From positions 24,187,375 through 24,251,374 of the forward strand of contig OX457042.1 of assembly GCA_949752735.1 (NCBI GenBank): a stretch of DNA of 64,000 nt, written 5' to 3'. Positions 11,547 through 23,127 of this stretch are shown here, one piece after another. A program made the translations under genes and the position numbers. Source of the stretch: Lumbricus terrestris. Its lineage: Eukaryota > Annelida > Clitellata > Crassiclitellata > Lumbricidae. Position 1 is the stretch's first letter; every line of letters begins with the position of its first letter. The notes beneath the pieces were generated by a model, which saw only the letters and a program-made list of their open reading frames with translations, was not told where the DNA came from and ran no database searches.

Positions 11547-11985
11547 CGTGGGAGTGGCGCAAAAAGAAAGGAGCGGCGAATAACAACGTGCTTTAAATTT
11601 AAGTCGCAATTACGGGCACCGAAAAAGTATTGGTTTGTCTGAAAGATGTTCGCTCACGGTGCAAGAGAGACGACAAAATTCTACCTACTCCTTCTGCCGA
11701 AACGGTGAATTCGTAATTCGTACTATTTTAAGTTAAGCCATAATAACACCTATCATATTGCGTAGGATATTGAAATAATGTATTGAGGCCATGGTAGCCT
11801 ATGCCGTATTGTTCATATAGATAATCTAGCCTCTGTTTGTTGGCTAATAATTATTGTTGGCATTCGCGTTAAAGCTAATTCTATTTTAATTAGTCCAGAC
11901 AGCCGACCTTTGTAGTTCTATAGGCTTGTGTGCTCATTCGAGCTTGGCACCGTGTAGAGATGAAATATTGTAATTTTCTTGTCAA

Positions 11986-13344
11986 GACACGAAGTCGCTT
12001 GTCTTAATAAACGCTGTCATAATCTCGTCCGCTGGTAGCTTAGTCTCTAAGGAGTTGACCGTGCAATGGACAATATTATCGTCCCGCCAACAGTTCCTAT
12101 AGATTATCATCGACTCGAAAAGTACAACTACGACTGCACTACGACTCGGTTTCATGAACGGTCCATAGTCGTAATTTAACTCTGACTGCATTGCATAAAT
12201 TGTATGTACAGTGCTTGGACATATTACTGCACATCTCACAATTAGACCATAGATTTCTCTCCGATGCTATCGATAGTTTAATTCCGAAAGTATTTCGTTG
12301 GATGCGACCTACTCCATTAACCACCAACGTTCATCTGGTGGTACATAGGCAATGATTTTCCAAACTTTTATATTATTTGTCGGCCAGTTATAAGACACAT
12401 TGCTTAGAGGGGGCATAATAATATTCTATTCGAAATTCATTATGCAGTGAATGTCTCCCTGTTTCCCCTGTATGTTTTGTCTGTATTCGTTCTCTGTGCT
12501 TGTATACATTCATTATGCTTTATTTAAATAATACTAGAACTTTGCGTGTTGGTTGTTAGCAAGTCTCACGCATAAATAAAAGTATTTAAAATTGGATGGG
12601 TGAAATTGGATGGGTAAAATTGGATGGGTAAAATTGGAGGGGTGAAATTGGAGGGGTGAAATTGGAGGGGTGAAATTGGAGGGGTGAAATTGGAGGGGTG
12701 AAATTGGAACAGGGAAAATGGGAAAATAGACAAATGGATAGCGATTAAAAATTTGAAAATAAATAGCAACTAAAAATTAGAAAATGGATTGCAATTTAAA
12801 AATTAGAACATAGTATTGTATGCTTGTTGACGTTGTATTAACGAAAAACAGGGAGCCAGAATCTGCTTAAAATTATTTAATAATATAACGATAAATGCAA
12901 TGCGACCTCTGTGTCCGATAACTTCTATAAAACTTTGTCGAAATCATTGCCTTAAGAAGACCAGATGAACGTTGTTGGTTAATGGAGTAGGACAGCCCCA
13001 TCTGAAATAAATTTCGGAATTCAACAGTGGATCGCATCGCAGAGTGATCCATGGTCTCATTGGGCGATGATCAGTAATGTGACTGAGTACTGTACATGTA
13101 ATAAAGAATGCAGTCAGTAAATATAATTACGACTATTGGCCGTCCATGAGATTGATTTTTGTAGTCCAGTCCTAATTGTAGTTTCGAGTCGATGATAATG
13201 CATGGACTCTTGTTGGGACGATATTGTCCATTGCACGGTGAAGTCTTTAGAGACTGAGCTACCCGTCAACGAGACTGTGATGGAGTTTGACATTAGAACA
13301 AGCGACTTCATACACGTCTTGACAAGAGAATGATGAGATTTCAT
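11986..13344. repeat. Long imperfect inverted duplication, arms about 375 bp
   Basis: 11986-12360 matches the reverse complement of 12949-13344 along its whole length by eye. Examples are GTGCAATGGACAATAT, ATTATCATCGACTCGAAA, CCTACTCCATTAACCA and AACGTTCATCTGGT. The spacer of about 590 bp holds the 14-bp minisatellite. No clean TSD seen. Both arms share a short open frame (VSKxxTVQWTI), so a duplicated exon-like sequence is possible. Confidence 0.75.
12589..12720. repeat. 14-bp minisatellite
   Basis: About nine copies of AAATTGGAGGGGTG with GATGGGT variants at the left end, in the spacer of the inverted duplication. Confidence 0.9.
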
Positions 13345-13790
13345 CACTGCACGATGCCAAGGTCGAGTGCTTATGCAATTCTGCAGAAGTAAGACAGTAG
13401 GTTGTCTGGGCGAATAGAAATCGAATTAATTAACGCCAATGCCTAGGATAGATAGGATATTAATTAATGAAGTACTGTATAGTTACTTGCATATTAATTA
13501 GGGTGCTTTCTGTATCTGATCTAAATATTTGTATCCACTACGTAGCAACTTTTGTAGCTGGTATTTATTAATATAATTATAATTATAATGCAGATTGCAC
13601 TTTAGTTCAGCTATAGAGGCTTCTGCAGCCTGTAAGAACCATAAAATAAGAACCATAGAATAGCAATATGAATAAAAATTATCATTGCTCAAAGATTTCA
13701 CATCAATGTTCACCATAAAATTATTGCTTGCATGCTCCGAATAGGAATAAAATATACAAATAAAATAGCATGTCTGATGTAATGCATCAA
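13345..13790. other. No gene recognised
   Basis: AT-rich, with TTAATTAAT clusters. Nothing coding seen. Confidence 0.5.
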
Positions 13791-13794
13791 GTAA

Positions 13795-14330
13795 GAAGAT
13801 TCTGACGATACCTTTGGGTTCTTGGGTACTGCCTAAGTTCTTGTTCTTTCAGATCTCAGAAGAGCTGATCATGGACTGGGAGGCGGTGGAAGACGCATGG
13901 AATCTCCAACAACGATCGCCTGGATCCGTGGTCATTTCGGCATCCTATGGGTCGTGGACAAAAGTGGGTGATGTATATCGAACCTCTTGTTCTTTCAGGT
14001 TTTCTTCTAGTTGCCTGGAACAAAAAGTGTCTGGAGCACGACCACTGGATCCCAAAGACGGTGACAGACTGGGATACATATGGTGGAAAATAGGTCGAGT
14101 ATCCGACGCCCAACAATCCTCGACATTGTAGGTCGTTAGGTCGGATGGGTCATGGTTGGTTAGTGTGTCCTCTTGTGATCGCCATCTTGGTAGGGATGGT
14201 GACCATACAAGGGGCGATAGGATTAGCCACCAATTTACAATGTTCTTGTTCTTTCAGTTTCTATTGTAGTGATTCAAAGCATGGAGCAGCAAAAGTCTGA
14301 AGCACACAGGACCTGCCGATCATCTGGCTG
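13795..14330 (+). repeat. Irregular repeats of splice-acceptor-like modules
   Basis: GTTCTTGTTCTTTCAG or close variants occur at about 13838, 13981 and 14233, each followed by GC-richer, exon-like sequence. They appear ancestral to the regular array at 14690-15740. Frames between them are open for up to about 100 codons but match nothing I know. Confidence 0.45.
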
Positions 14331-14334
14331 GCCT

Positions 14335-14430
14335 CACCCTCCCCAGGCCTCACCCCACCCCAGGCCTTGCCCTCCCCAGGCCTCCCCCTCCCCAGGCCTC
14401 ACCCTCCCCCAGACCCGCCCTCCCCCAGTC
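14335..14430. repeat. CCCCAGGCCT-rich minisatellite
   Basis: Irregular copies of CTCCCCAGGCCTCACC. Followed to 14600 by an A-rich AAAATTAAAA stretch. Confidence 0.85.
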
Positions 14431-14689
14431 CATATGCACGTCCAACCACTAAAAATTAAAAAAATTAAAACAAAAGTAAAAATGTTAAAATGTAAAAAAG
14501 TAAATGAGCAAAAACTAAAAATGTGAAAAGTAAAATGTTAAATTGAATATAGCGATAACTAAAAATTAAATTTAAAAAAATGAAAATAAAAATGAACAAA
14601 ACAAAAATCATCCGTTCGATTGCACTCTGACCCCATTAATTTTTTTCCATTCGTTTTCCGTTCTTGTTTTTCAGGTTCTTTTATTGTAA

Positions 14690-15740
14690 ACAATGATTGC
14701 ATTCTAATTGTTTCTGATTCTTTTATTGCTTACATGTATTGTGTTGTTGTTTTAGATTCTTTTACTGTTAATGTAACAGTGCTGTTGTTTTTTAAGTTTC
14801 TTTACTTGTAACGTAACTATGTTCTTGTTGATTTAGATTCTTTTATTGTAGACAATGATTGCATTCTAATTGTTTCTGATTCTTTTATTGATTACATGTA
14901 TTGCGTTGTTGTTTTAGATTCTTTTACTGTTAATGTAACAACGCTCTTCCTCTTCTTTTTTTAGGTTCCTTTACTGTTAATGTAACTGTGTTCTTGTTGA
15001 TTTAGATTATTTTATTGATTGCATTCTAATTGTTTCTGATTCTTTTATTGCTTACACGTATTGTGTTGTTGTTTTAGATTCTTTTACTGTTAATGTAACA
15101 GTGCTCTTCCTCTTCTTTTTTAGGTTCCTTTACTTTTAATGTAACTGTGTTCTCGATGATTTAGATTATTTGATTGATTGCATTCTAATTGTTTCAGATT
15201 CTTTTATTGATTACACGTATTGTGTTGTTGTTTTAGATTCTTTTACTGTTAATGTAACAGCTAGTGCTCTTCCTCTTCTTTATTTTAGGTTCCTTTACTT
15301 TTAATGTAACTGTGTTCTCGATGATTTAGATTATTTTATTGATTGCATTCTAATTGTTTCTGATTCTTTTATTGATTACACGTATTGTGTTGTTGTTTTA
15401 GATTCTTTTACTGTTAATGTAACAGCTAGTGCTCTTCCTCTTCTTTATTTTAGGTTCCTTTACTTTTAATGTAACTGTGTTCTCGATGATTTAGATTATT
15501 TTATTGATTGCATTCTAATTGTTTCTGATTCTTTTATTGATTACACGTATTGGGTTTTTTTTAGATTCTTTTACTGTTAATGTAACAGCTAGTGCTCTTC
15601 CTCTTCTTTTTTTAGGTTCCTTTACTTTTAATGTAACTGTGTTCTCGTTGATTTAGATTATTTTATTGTAAATAATGATTGCATTCTAATTGTTTCTGAT
15701 TCTTTTATTGTTAACGTTCATTGCATTCTTATTGTTTCTT
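14690..15740. repeat. About 165-bp satellite with internal 3'-splice-site-like subunits
   Basis: GATTGCATTCTAATTGTTTC recurs at about 14691, 14857, 15014, 15177, 15342, 15508 and 15676, a period of about 163-168. Each unit holds subrepeats of the form T-rich tract + TTTTAG + (A/G)TTCTTTTA, resembling polypyrimidine-AG acceptors. Units differ by small indels. Confidence 0.88.
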
Positions 15741-15837
15741 ATATTGTTTCTGATTCTTTTTGTTGTTAGGGTAATTGTGTTCTTGTTGTTTCACGTTCTT
15801 TTGCTAACTTCGAATGTGTTTTTCTATTGTAGGGAAC

Positions 15838-16440
15838 TCCGCCACAGGGAACTGCAAATCTGGAGGGATTTGCAGTTCCCTGCGCCGGTCCTAAGCCCGG
15901 ATAAAGGAGGAAGGTTTGCCAGGTGGGTGTCGATCCCTGGCAGTAAAACAAAGACGACTGGAGTTCGATGCCAAACAGAAACGATACGCCAGCTCGGATG
16001 ACGCATGGACAAACGAGGTCCGCAAAACCAGTCGTGCAGTTGGGATTGGATCGGGAACTGCTACCGAAAGAAAGTCGAGACCTGCTGGCGCTTGGAATGT
16101 TCGCACTCTCTGGTCGGCGGGAAACTGGAGATGTCAAGATGCTCGTTCAGCGGCCAGCCACGATCTTCTGGATCCTTCTGCCCTCTTGGAATCATCACAG
16201 GTAGCTGAGATCAGCCGAATGGCTTGTTAATTTACTAGTTGTTGATTATGAAATAGAATTGTCTGTTAATTGTATTTGAATTTTTGATGGATGTGATTCA
16301 TGATCAACTGATTACTTGATATTGTTAATTAATAAATTAATATTATTAATTAATTATTATATAATTAATAAATTAATATTATTTATTAATTAGCGTTAAT
16401 TACTCTATCCTTTGGCCTCTGACCAAACATACCAGACTCG
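15838..16440 (+). mobile_element. LINE-derived segment, copy A (5' leader plus start of endonuclease domain)
   Basis: GCGCCGGTCCTAAGCCCGGATAAAGG and following sequence recur at 23410-23725 (copy C). The part from about 16140 recurs at 32575-32760 (copy B). A frame reading GAWNVRTLWSAGNW resembles the opening strand of APE-type endonuclease domains of non-LTR retrotransposons, but it is cut short and joined to unrelated sequence. A decayed fragment. Confidence 0.6.
15846..15881. repeat. Perfect 15-bp hairpin
   Basis: Arm 15846-15860 (AGGGAACTGCAAATC) pairs perfectly with 15867-15881 around a 6-base loop. It sits at the left edge of copy A, where the 165-bp satellite ends. Confidence 0.85.
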
Positions 16441-16590
16441 CTTGTGCATTCATTCTTCGCTACTACCTACAGAAAACTTGGCATAGTATTTGCTGGAAGA
16501 AATTGCACCTGCTGCATGTTGTTGAGTTGCTCCATGCGTGAAGTAAACGATTTTGAAATTCGTTTGAGCATTTCTTTGACACTGAGCGCT

Positions 16591-16860
16591 CAGTGGCGGC
16601 GCTAGGGGGGCCTGGGGGGGGCTAAGCACCCCTACAAGAGGCTCAGCCCCCCCTAAAAAAAGGGCCATCCGAATTTTTTTTAATTGAAAATATCCAAGAT
16701 TTTTGGTCGATGACTAAAAAAAAAAAAAAAAGGTCGTCAGAAATTTTTGCGGCGAAAATGGAACATTTTCATGAGATTTCGGTCGATGATTAAAAAAAAA
16801 AAAAAGGTCGTCAGAAATTTTGGCGGCGAAAATGAAACTGAAATCCTGGCGCCGGTACTG
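16591..16860. mobile_element. hAT-type MITE, 270 bp, with perfect TSD
   Basis: Flanked by TGAGCGCT on both sides (16583-16590 and 16861-16868). Termini CAGTGGCGGCGCTAGG and (reverse complement of the right end) CAGTACCGGCGCCAGG. The interior has two poly-A blocks, each followed by AGGTCGTCAGAAATTTT and GCGGCGAAAATG. The paralogous copy B has one TGAGCGCT (about 33343) and no insert: an empty site. Confidence 0.9.
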
Positions 16861-17055
16861 TGAGCGCTGTGTAATCTGAAACGTCTAGAGTTCCAGACGC
16901 AATAGCTAACAAGGCAATCCTTCTTCTTGAATAGATTTCAACTCTTAAAGTCAACTCTGTTGTTAACTTGGTTTAAATGATTGTAATTGCAGCAGAAAGA
17001 AAACGGTGAAGAAGAACAACAAAGACGGCAAAAGAAGATGTCGGAAACGCAACGC

Positions 17056-17975
17056 AATCCTGAAGAACTTTTATTGACTATGCAAAGAACATTTTTATTG
17101 ACTGTGCAAAGAACATTTTTATTAACTATGTAAAGAACATTTTTATTTACTATGTAAAGAACATTTTTATTGACTGTGCAAGGAACATTTTTATTGACCG
17201 CAAAGAACATTTTTATTGACTGCAAAGAACATTTTTATTGACTGTAAAGAACATTTTTATTGACTGTAAAGAACATTTTTACTAACTGTGTAAAGAACAT
17301 TTTTATTAACGGTGTAAAGAAAATTTTTATTAACTGTGTAAAGAAAATTTTTATTGACTGTGCAAAGAACATTTTTATTAACTGTGTAAAGAAAATTTTT
17401 ATTGACTATGCAAAGAACATTTTTATTGACTGTGCAAAGAACATTTTTATTAACTGTGTAAAGAACATTTTTATTAACTATGTAAAGAACATTTTTATTG
17501 ACTGTGCAAGGAACATTTTTATTGACCGCAAAGAACATTTTTATTGACTGCAAAGAACATTTTTATTGACTGCAAAGAACATTTTTATTAACTGTAAAGA
17601 ACATTTTTACTAACTGTGTAAAGAACATTTTTATTAACTGTGTAAAGAACATTTTTATTAACTATGTAAAGAACATTTTTATTGACTGTGCAAGGAACAT
17701 TTTTATTGACCGCAAAGAACATTTTTATTGACTGCAAAGAACATTTTTATTGACTGCAAAGAACATTTTTATTAACTGTAAAGAACATTTTTACTAACTG
17801 TGTAAAGAACATTTTTATTAACGGTGTAAAGAAAATTTTTATTAACTGTGTAAAGAACATTTTTATTGACTGTGCAAAGAACATTTTTATTAACTGTGTA
17901 AAGAAATTTTTTATTGACTGTGCAAAGAACATTTTTATTGACTGTGTAAAGAACATTTTTATTGACTGCAAAGTA
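17056..17975. repeat. 22-24-bp minisatellite, roughly 40 copies
   Basis: Unit AAAGAACATTTTTATTGAC plus a TGTGC, TGC or TGT spacer. A block containing the rarer GACCGC variant recurs at about 17195, 17525 and 17710, showing higher-order duplication. A short version (5-6 units) lies at 33535-33662. Confidence 0.95.
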
Positions 17976-18427
17976 AATAATCATTGAACCAATTTGAAGA
18001 CTACTTTTGTTGTATATTAAACATGTAATTATGAACTTTTATTGTATTGAAGACTAAAGGGCATTTTGGTTCTTAGGAACATCCCCAAGAACTTGCCTCT
18101 ATTAAATACTGCTGGACTTTAATTTTACTTCCCTTCCGTTCACCAACCTTCCAAACACCTATGTTTCCCATCTTCTCACTGAATATTTCGAGTCCATCTC
18201 CCAATCCTCCCCTCCTATCATCCTTCGAACTTTAAAATGACTGTTAGTGAGTTCGCAATATCCAAACTCCTTGTGTTTCTCCCATTTTCTGAAGTAACTT
18301 TTAAACGCAGTCATTTTTATTGACGGCCACTTAGGATAACCCAACTAATATCGTTTAGCGCCTTCCTTTACCCAGCCTCGGCATGTCGAGCATTGGCCCA
18401 ACGTTTAATAAGCAGAGGCTGTTAAAA
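17976..18427. other. No gene recognised
   Basis: AT-rich sequence between two arrays. A 61-codon open frame on the minus strand has no recognisable domain. Confidence 0.5.
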
Positions 18428-18745
18428 TTACTGTGCTGAAGCTTCATATGCCGAGGCCGAGAAAATGAGTGCAGCGGAAAATCGTACACCGTGGCAGAGA
18501 AAATAAGGGTGGCGCCGGTTTATATTCTGACGGAGGCCGAGAAAATGAGGGCAGCAGCAGTTTATATGCCGAAGCCTACAGTTTCTCGGCCTCAGCATAT
18601 GAAGCGACACCGCCATTTTCTCGGCCTCGGCATGTGAATATATAGTGCCCTAATTCTTTCGGCCTCGGTATACAAAACGGCAAAGCCCACATTTTCTCGA
18701 CCTTGGCATATGAACTTAAAATGTCCTCATTTTCTCGGCCTCGGA
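18428..18745. repeat. Degenerate GCCGAGGCCGAGAAAAT repeats, mixed orientation
   Basis: TATGCCGAGGCCGAGAAAATGAG and its reverse complement CTCATTTTCTCGGCCTCGGCAT alternate. This is the same core as the arrays at 19455-20875, 23128-23410 and 56215-58260. Confidence 0.8.
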
Positions 18746-18769
18746 GCACGAAGCGACACCGCCTACATT

Positions 18770-19085
18770 TGCAGCTGTTGTGGTTTTGTTGTTGCTGTTT
18801 TACTGTTGTTTTTTTTGCTGTTTTTGTTGTTTTGGTGAGTTTGTTTTGGTGTTTTGTTGTTATTCTGCTGCTGTTTTACTGTTCTTTTGTTCCTGTCTTG
18901 CTGTTTTTTGGCTGTTGGTTTGCCGCTGTTGTTTTGTTGTTGCTGTTTTGCTCTTGTTGTTCCTGTTTTGCTCTTGCTTTTGCTCTTGTTTTGCTGCTGC
19001 TGTCCCTGCTGTTTTGTTGTTGTTTTGTTGCTGTTTTGTTGTTTTGTGGTAGATGTTTTGTTGCTGTTTTGGGTGCTTGTGTTTT
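18770..19085. repeat. TTGTTGCTGTTTTG-rich low-complexity tract
   Basis: Imperfect repeats of TGCTGTTTTG and TGTTGTTTTG. Open in several frames (Phe/Val/Cys-rich) only because of composition. Confidence 0.85.
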
Positions 19086-19195
19086 TCTAGATGGAAAAAT
19101 TGGGATTTCTTAGATGGAAAATCTTTGTTTCTTCCAGGTTGAAAATCTTGCGTTTTCTTAGGGTTTTTCTAGATGGAAAATCTTGGTTTTTTCAC

Positions 19196-19455
19196 AGTTA
19201 ATTCCGGATGGCTACCCAAAGCGGGTCACACCTACTACGCGTTGGCTACCCAAAGAAAGTCACAGTTACTCCCTGTTGGCCACCCAAAGCAGGTCACAGT
19301 TACTCCCTGGTGTCTACCCAAAGTAGATTCCAGTTACTCCCTGCTGGCTACCCAAAACAGGTCACAGTCACTCTCTGTTGGCTACCCAAAGCGGGTCAGG
19401 CACTCCCTGTTGGCTACCCAAAGCAGGTCACAGTTACTCCCTGTTGGCTATCCAA
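19196..19455. repeat. 33-bp minisatellite
   Basis: About eight copies of a unit containing TTGGCTACCCAAAGC, AGGTCACAG and TTACTCCCTG. Confidence 0.92.
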
Positions 19456-20875
19456 AATGAGGGCGGCGGCGGTTTATATGCCGAAACCGAGGAAATGAGG
19501 GCGGCGGTTTATATGCCGAAACCGAGAAAATTAGGGCTGCGGCGGTATATGCCGAAACCGCGAAAATGAGGGCGGCCGTTTATATGCCGAAACCGAGGAA
19601 ATGAGGGCGGCGGTTTATATGCCGAAACCGAGAAAATTAGGGCTGCGGCGGTTTATATGCCGAAACCGAGAAAATGGTTCCTGATGATGATGAGAAAATG
19701 AGGACGGCGGCGGTTTGTATGCCGAAACCAACAAAATGAGGGCGGCGGCGGTTTATATGTCGAAACCGAGAAAATTAGGATGGCGCTTTATATGTCGAAA
19801 CCGAGAAAATGAGGGCGGCGGCGGTTTGTATGCCGAAACCAAGAAAATGAGGGCGGCGGCGGTTTGTATGCCGAAACCAAGAAAATGAGGGCGGCGGCGG
19901 TTTGTATGCCGAAACCAAGAAAATGAGGGCCGCGGTTCATACGGCGAAACCGAGAAAATGAGGGCGTCGGCGGTTTGTATGCCGAAACCAAGAAAATGAG
20001 GGCGGCGGTTTGTATGCCGAAACCGAGAAAATGAGGGCGGCGGCGGTTTGTATGCCGAAACCAAGAAAATGAGGGCGGCGGCGGTTTGTATGCCGAAACC
20101 AAGAAAATGAGGGCGGCGGTTTGTATGCCGAAACCAAGAAAATGAGGGCGGCGGCGGTTTGTATGCCGAAACCAAGAAAATGAGGGCGGCGGCGTTTGTA
20201 TGCCGAAACCAAGAAAATGAGGGCGGCGGCGGTTTGTATGCCGAAACCAAGAAAATGAGGGCGGCGGTTCATACGGCGAAACCGAGAAAATGAGGGCGGC
20301 GGCGTTTGCATGCCGAAACCAAGAAAATGAGGGCGGCGGTTTGTATGCTGAAACCAAGAAAATGAGGGCGGCGGTTCATACGGCGAAACCGAGAAAATGA
20401 GGGCGGCGGCGGTTTGTATGCCGAAACCAAGAAAATGAGGGCGGCGGCGTTTGTATGCCGAAACCAAGAAAATGAGGGCGGCGGCGGTTTGTATGCCGAA
20501 ACCAAGAAAATGAGGGCGGCGGTTCATACGGCGAAACCGAGAAAATGAGGGCGGCGGCGTTTGTATGCCGAAACCAAGAAAATGAGGGCGGCGGTTTGTA
20601 TGCTGAAACCAAGAAAATGAGGGCGGCGGTTCATACGGCGAAACCGAGAAAATGAGGGCGGCGGCGGTTTGTATGCCGAAACCAAGAAAATGAGGGCGGC
20701 GGCGGTTTGTATGCCGAAACCAAGAAAATGAGGGCGGCGGCGTTTGTATGCCGAAACCAAGAAAATGAGGGCGGCGGCGGTTTGTATGCCGAAACCAAGA
20801 AAATGAGGGCGGCGGTTCATACGGCGAAACCGAGAAAATGAGGGCGGCGGCGTTTGTATGCCGAAACCACGATGT
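19455..20875. repeat. 35-38-bp GCCGAAACC minisatellite
   Basis: About 38 copies built on GTATGCCGAAACCAAGAAA + ATGAGGGCGGCGGCGG. Interspersed variants have CATACGGCGAAACCGAG. Neighbouring multi-unit blocks are near identical, so expansion looks recent. All minus-strand frames stay open and give repeating Phe/Pro/Arg-rich peptides, which I do not accept as genes. Confidence 0.95.
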
Positions 20876-21097
20876 AAGAAATACGATGGTGACCGCACTT
20901 CCTATCTATCGTGTGTATTGATTTTGGCTAGAATCTTTTTCTGTCGATGGTGTCGCTCGAGTCGCTACTAGGCTGGCGCATCGGCGGTGTTTGATACAGG
21001 TTTATACGGACTATGTTTGAAATCGTATGAAATGAGTGCTGCACGCTATGTGACATTTTATTTTATATTATTTATTTTATCTTATTTATTTTCATTT

Positions 21098-21185
21098 CCT
21101 TAGCGCCACTTCAAGCTCACTACTCAGAGGCGCTCCCGACCACAGCGCGGACACTGCACAGGGGTTTCAAACCGAAGCACCCGAT
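21098..21185 (-). mobile_element. SINE family 1, 3' end only
   Basis: AGCGCCACTTCAAGCTCACTACTCAGAGGCGCTCCCGACC followed by the GGACACTGCACAGGGGTTTC segment. The head is missing. The tail side abuts AT-rich sequence, and the truncated side abuts the TG tract. Confidence 0.75.
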
Positions 21186-21545
21186 TTTCTTGTGTGTGGT
21201 GTGTGTGGGTGTGTTTGTGCGTGTCTGTGTGTGTCTGTATGTGTATATGCATGCATGTGTGTATGTGTATGCGTGTGCGCATGTGCCTTTATGTGTGACC
21301 GTATGTGTAGGTGTGCGTGCATGTGTGCATATGCGAGCGCATATGCGAGTATGTTTGTATACGTGCTTGTGTGTGTATGGGTGTGCATATGTGTGTGTAT
21401 ATATGTCTGTGTGTATGTGTTTGTATGCGTGTATGTGTGTACAGGTGTGCATGTGTGGGTATGTGTGAATGTTTGTGTGTTTTTATGTATGTGTAGGCGT
21501 ATGTGCGTAGTTGTGCATATAATTATGCGTTTGTTTGTGTATGTA
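21186..21545. repeat. (TG)n / GTGTATGTG-rich tract
   Basis: Purine-pyrimidine alternating sequence, mostly TGTGTATGTGTG variants. Confidence 0.93.
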
Positions 21546-21567
21546 ATTATTGCTACTTACTGAAAAC

Positions 21568-22144
21568 AGATAGACGAGCACAGACAAACAGATGTAGACT
21601 CAGATATAAAGAAACGCAAACAGACATAGACAGGCCAAGACAGACACAGACGGGCATTAGCGTTAGACATACACTCATATACATACAGATAGACATAAAG
21701 AAAGACAAACAGAAAAACATACATAGACACACATAGGCAGACACATACCTCTACAGACAAATGCAGACAGACATGAGAAGGCAGAGACACAGACAGGCAG
21801 ATTTAGACAAACACAGACAGACACATACGGACATAGACGGACACGCATGCATAGACATAAGCAGATAGACACAGACATAGACAGGCAGACAGTGACATAC
21901 AGACTGACAGACATAGGCAGACAAGCTGACAGATATAGGCAGACAGACATACCTGGACAATCAGACATAGACAGACAGACATAGAAAGACGGACACATAC
22001 AGACGTCAACAGAAAAACTAACATAGACATGCATGGTCATAAACAGACATGCTTACATGCAGACATACAGACAGACAGACAGACATAGAAAGACAGACAC
22101 ATACAGACATCGACAGAAAAATTGACATAGGCATACAGGGCCAT

Positions 22145-22177
<33 letters not shown>

Positions 22178-22390
22178 TACAGACATATAGACATACATGG
22201 TCAGGGTGAGATACAGGCTGGCAATATAGGCAGACACAAACAGACAGATTGGATACATACAGAAATAAACAGACAGCCATAGGCAGGCAGACAGACAGAC
22301 ATAGATATACACAGAAAGATATGGACTGTAGAAAAGAATGAACAGGCAGAGTCTTTGACACGCAGACAGACACGGACAGACAGATTGTTG
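21568..22390. repeat. (CAGA)n / AGACAGACATAGACAG imperfect array
   Basis: About 800 bp of degenerate ACAGAC, with ATAG interruptions. A block at about 21960-22050 (acatagaaagacggacacatacagac) recurs at 22080-22125. Opposite-strand Cys/Val/Ser-rich frames are artefacts. Confidence 0.92.
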
Positions 22391-22514
22391 CTGTACTTGT
22401 AGCCTTGAAGGTCTAATTAATCTACATTTACATTTCCAATATTGTAGTCATGCTGTGATAGTAGCATTAGTAGGCTAATACTGTACTCATTATACTGTAT
22501 TTATTGGTACTGCG

Positions 22515-22680
22515 AGGGCTTAAAGTGTGCCTTGGCGGTCATGGACGGCTTCCATGCACTTATTTTAAAATCTGAGCACAGTCTTGCCACTTATTGGACA
22601 GCACAGTCTGGAAAGGTATACGAGGCGTCCAGGCACTTCTTTTGGAAAGGCAAGGGGCGTCCAGGCACTTATTTTCCCCT
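22515..22680 (-). repeat. Interspersed repeat, inverted partner of 5371-5545
   Basis: CATGGACGGCTTCCATGC, CCACTTATTGGACAGCAC and two GGCGTCCAGGCACTT motifs are the reverse complement of the 5.4-kb copy. From 22690 to 23127 nothing else recognisable. Confidence 0.6.
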
Positions 22681-23127
22681 CACCTTAAACGCTGGGTACT
22701 GTGTAGTACTGTATTGTACTAATGTACTGGAATGGAACTATAGCGGTACCTTGCTTAAATATTTTGTACCGAGCAGGATTAGTAGATTTCTAACGAGTCT
22801 GCATTTATGATCACGTCTGCAATAATTAATATAAGAAAGGTGAAGGTAGTCTGTGGTTGTACTGTTTCGTGTATATATGGTACATTAGCGATAGGATACT
22901 GGTTTAGTGACAAAATACTAGTTCAAATGTGGTAAAGACGTATCAGAAGGAGTAATATTTTACTAGTAATAACATTTCCAAGTGCTTAAAAAGCGTACGA
23001 GCATATGCGTTAACTATACATGTAATGGATAAAGCCGGCCTAACGGCGCCACCGCTGCCATCTGGCGAATGTAATTAAATTAGCCAATTTCGAGAGGTGA
23101 GTGAGGTCACCATCCTATTTCCTACAT

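Noticed and set aside
13814..14131. 105-codon plus-strand frame between acceptor-like motifs
   Set aside because: No domain, and it spans two acceptor-like repeat modules. Kept only as part of the repeat description.
15690..16230. Mutually overlapping frames of about 100 codons at the edge of LINE-derived copy A
   Set aside because: Only the short GAWNVRTLW stretch resembles a known domain. The others are antisense or shadow frames of the same fragment.
17056..20875. CRISPR array-like regular repeats
   Set aside because: Repeats are contiguous minisatellites without unique spacers in a eukaryotic genome.
19753..20898. Several overlapping minus-strand frames of up to 196 codons, rich in Pro/Phe/Arg
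   Set aside because: They are translations of the 35-38-bp minisatellite. The same block stays open in more than one frame, and the peptides only repeat the unit.
21120..22373. Cys/Val- or Ser/Leu-rich frames in TG and CAGA tracts
   Set aside because: Products of dinucleotide and tetranucleotide composition; open on both strands.
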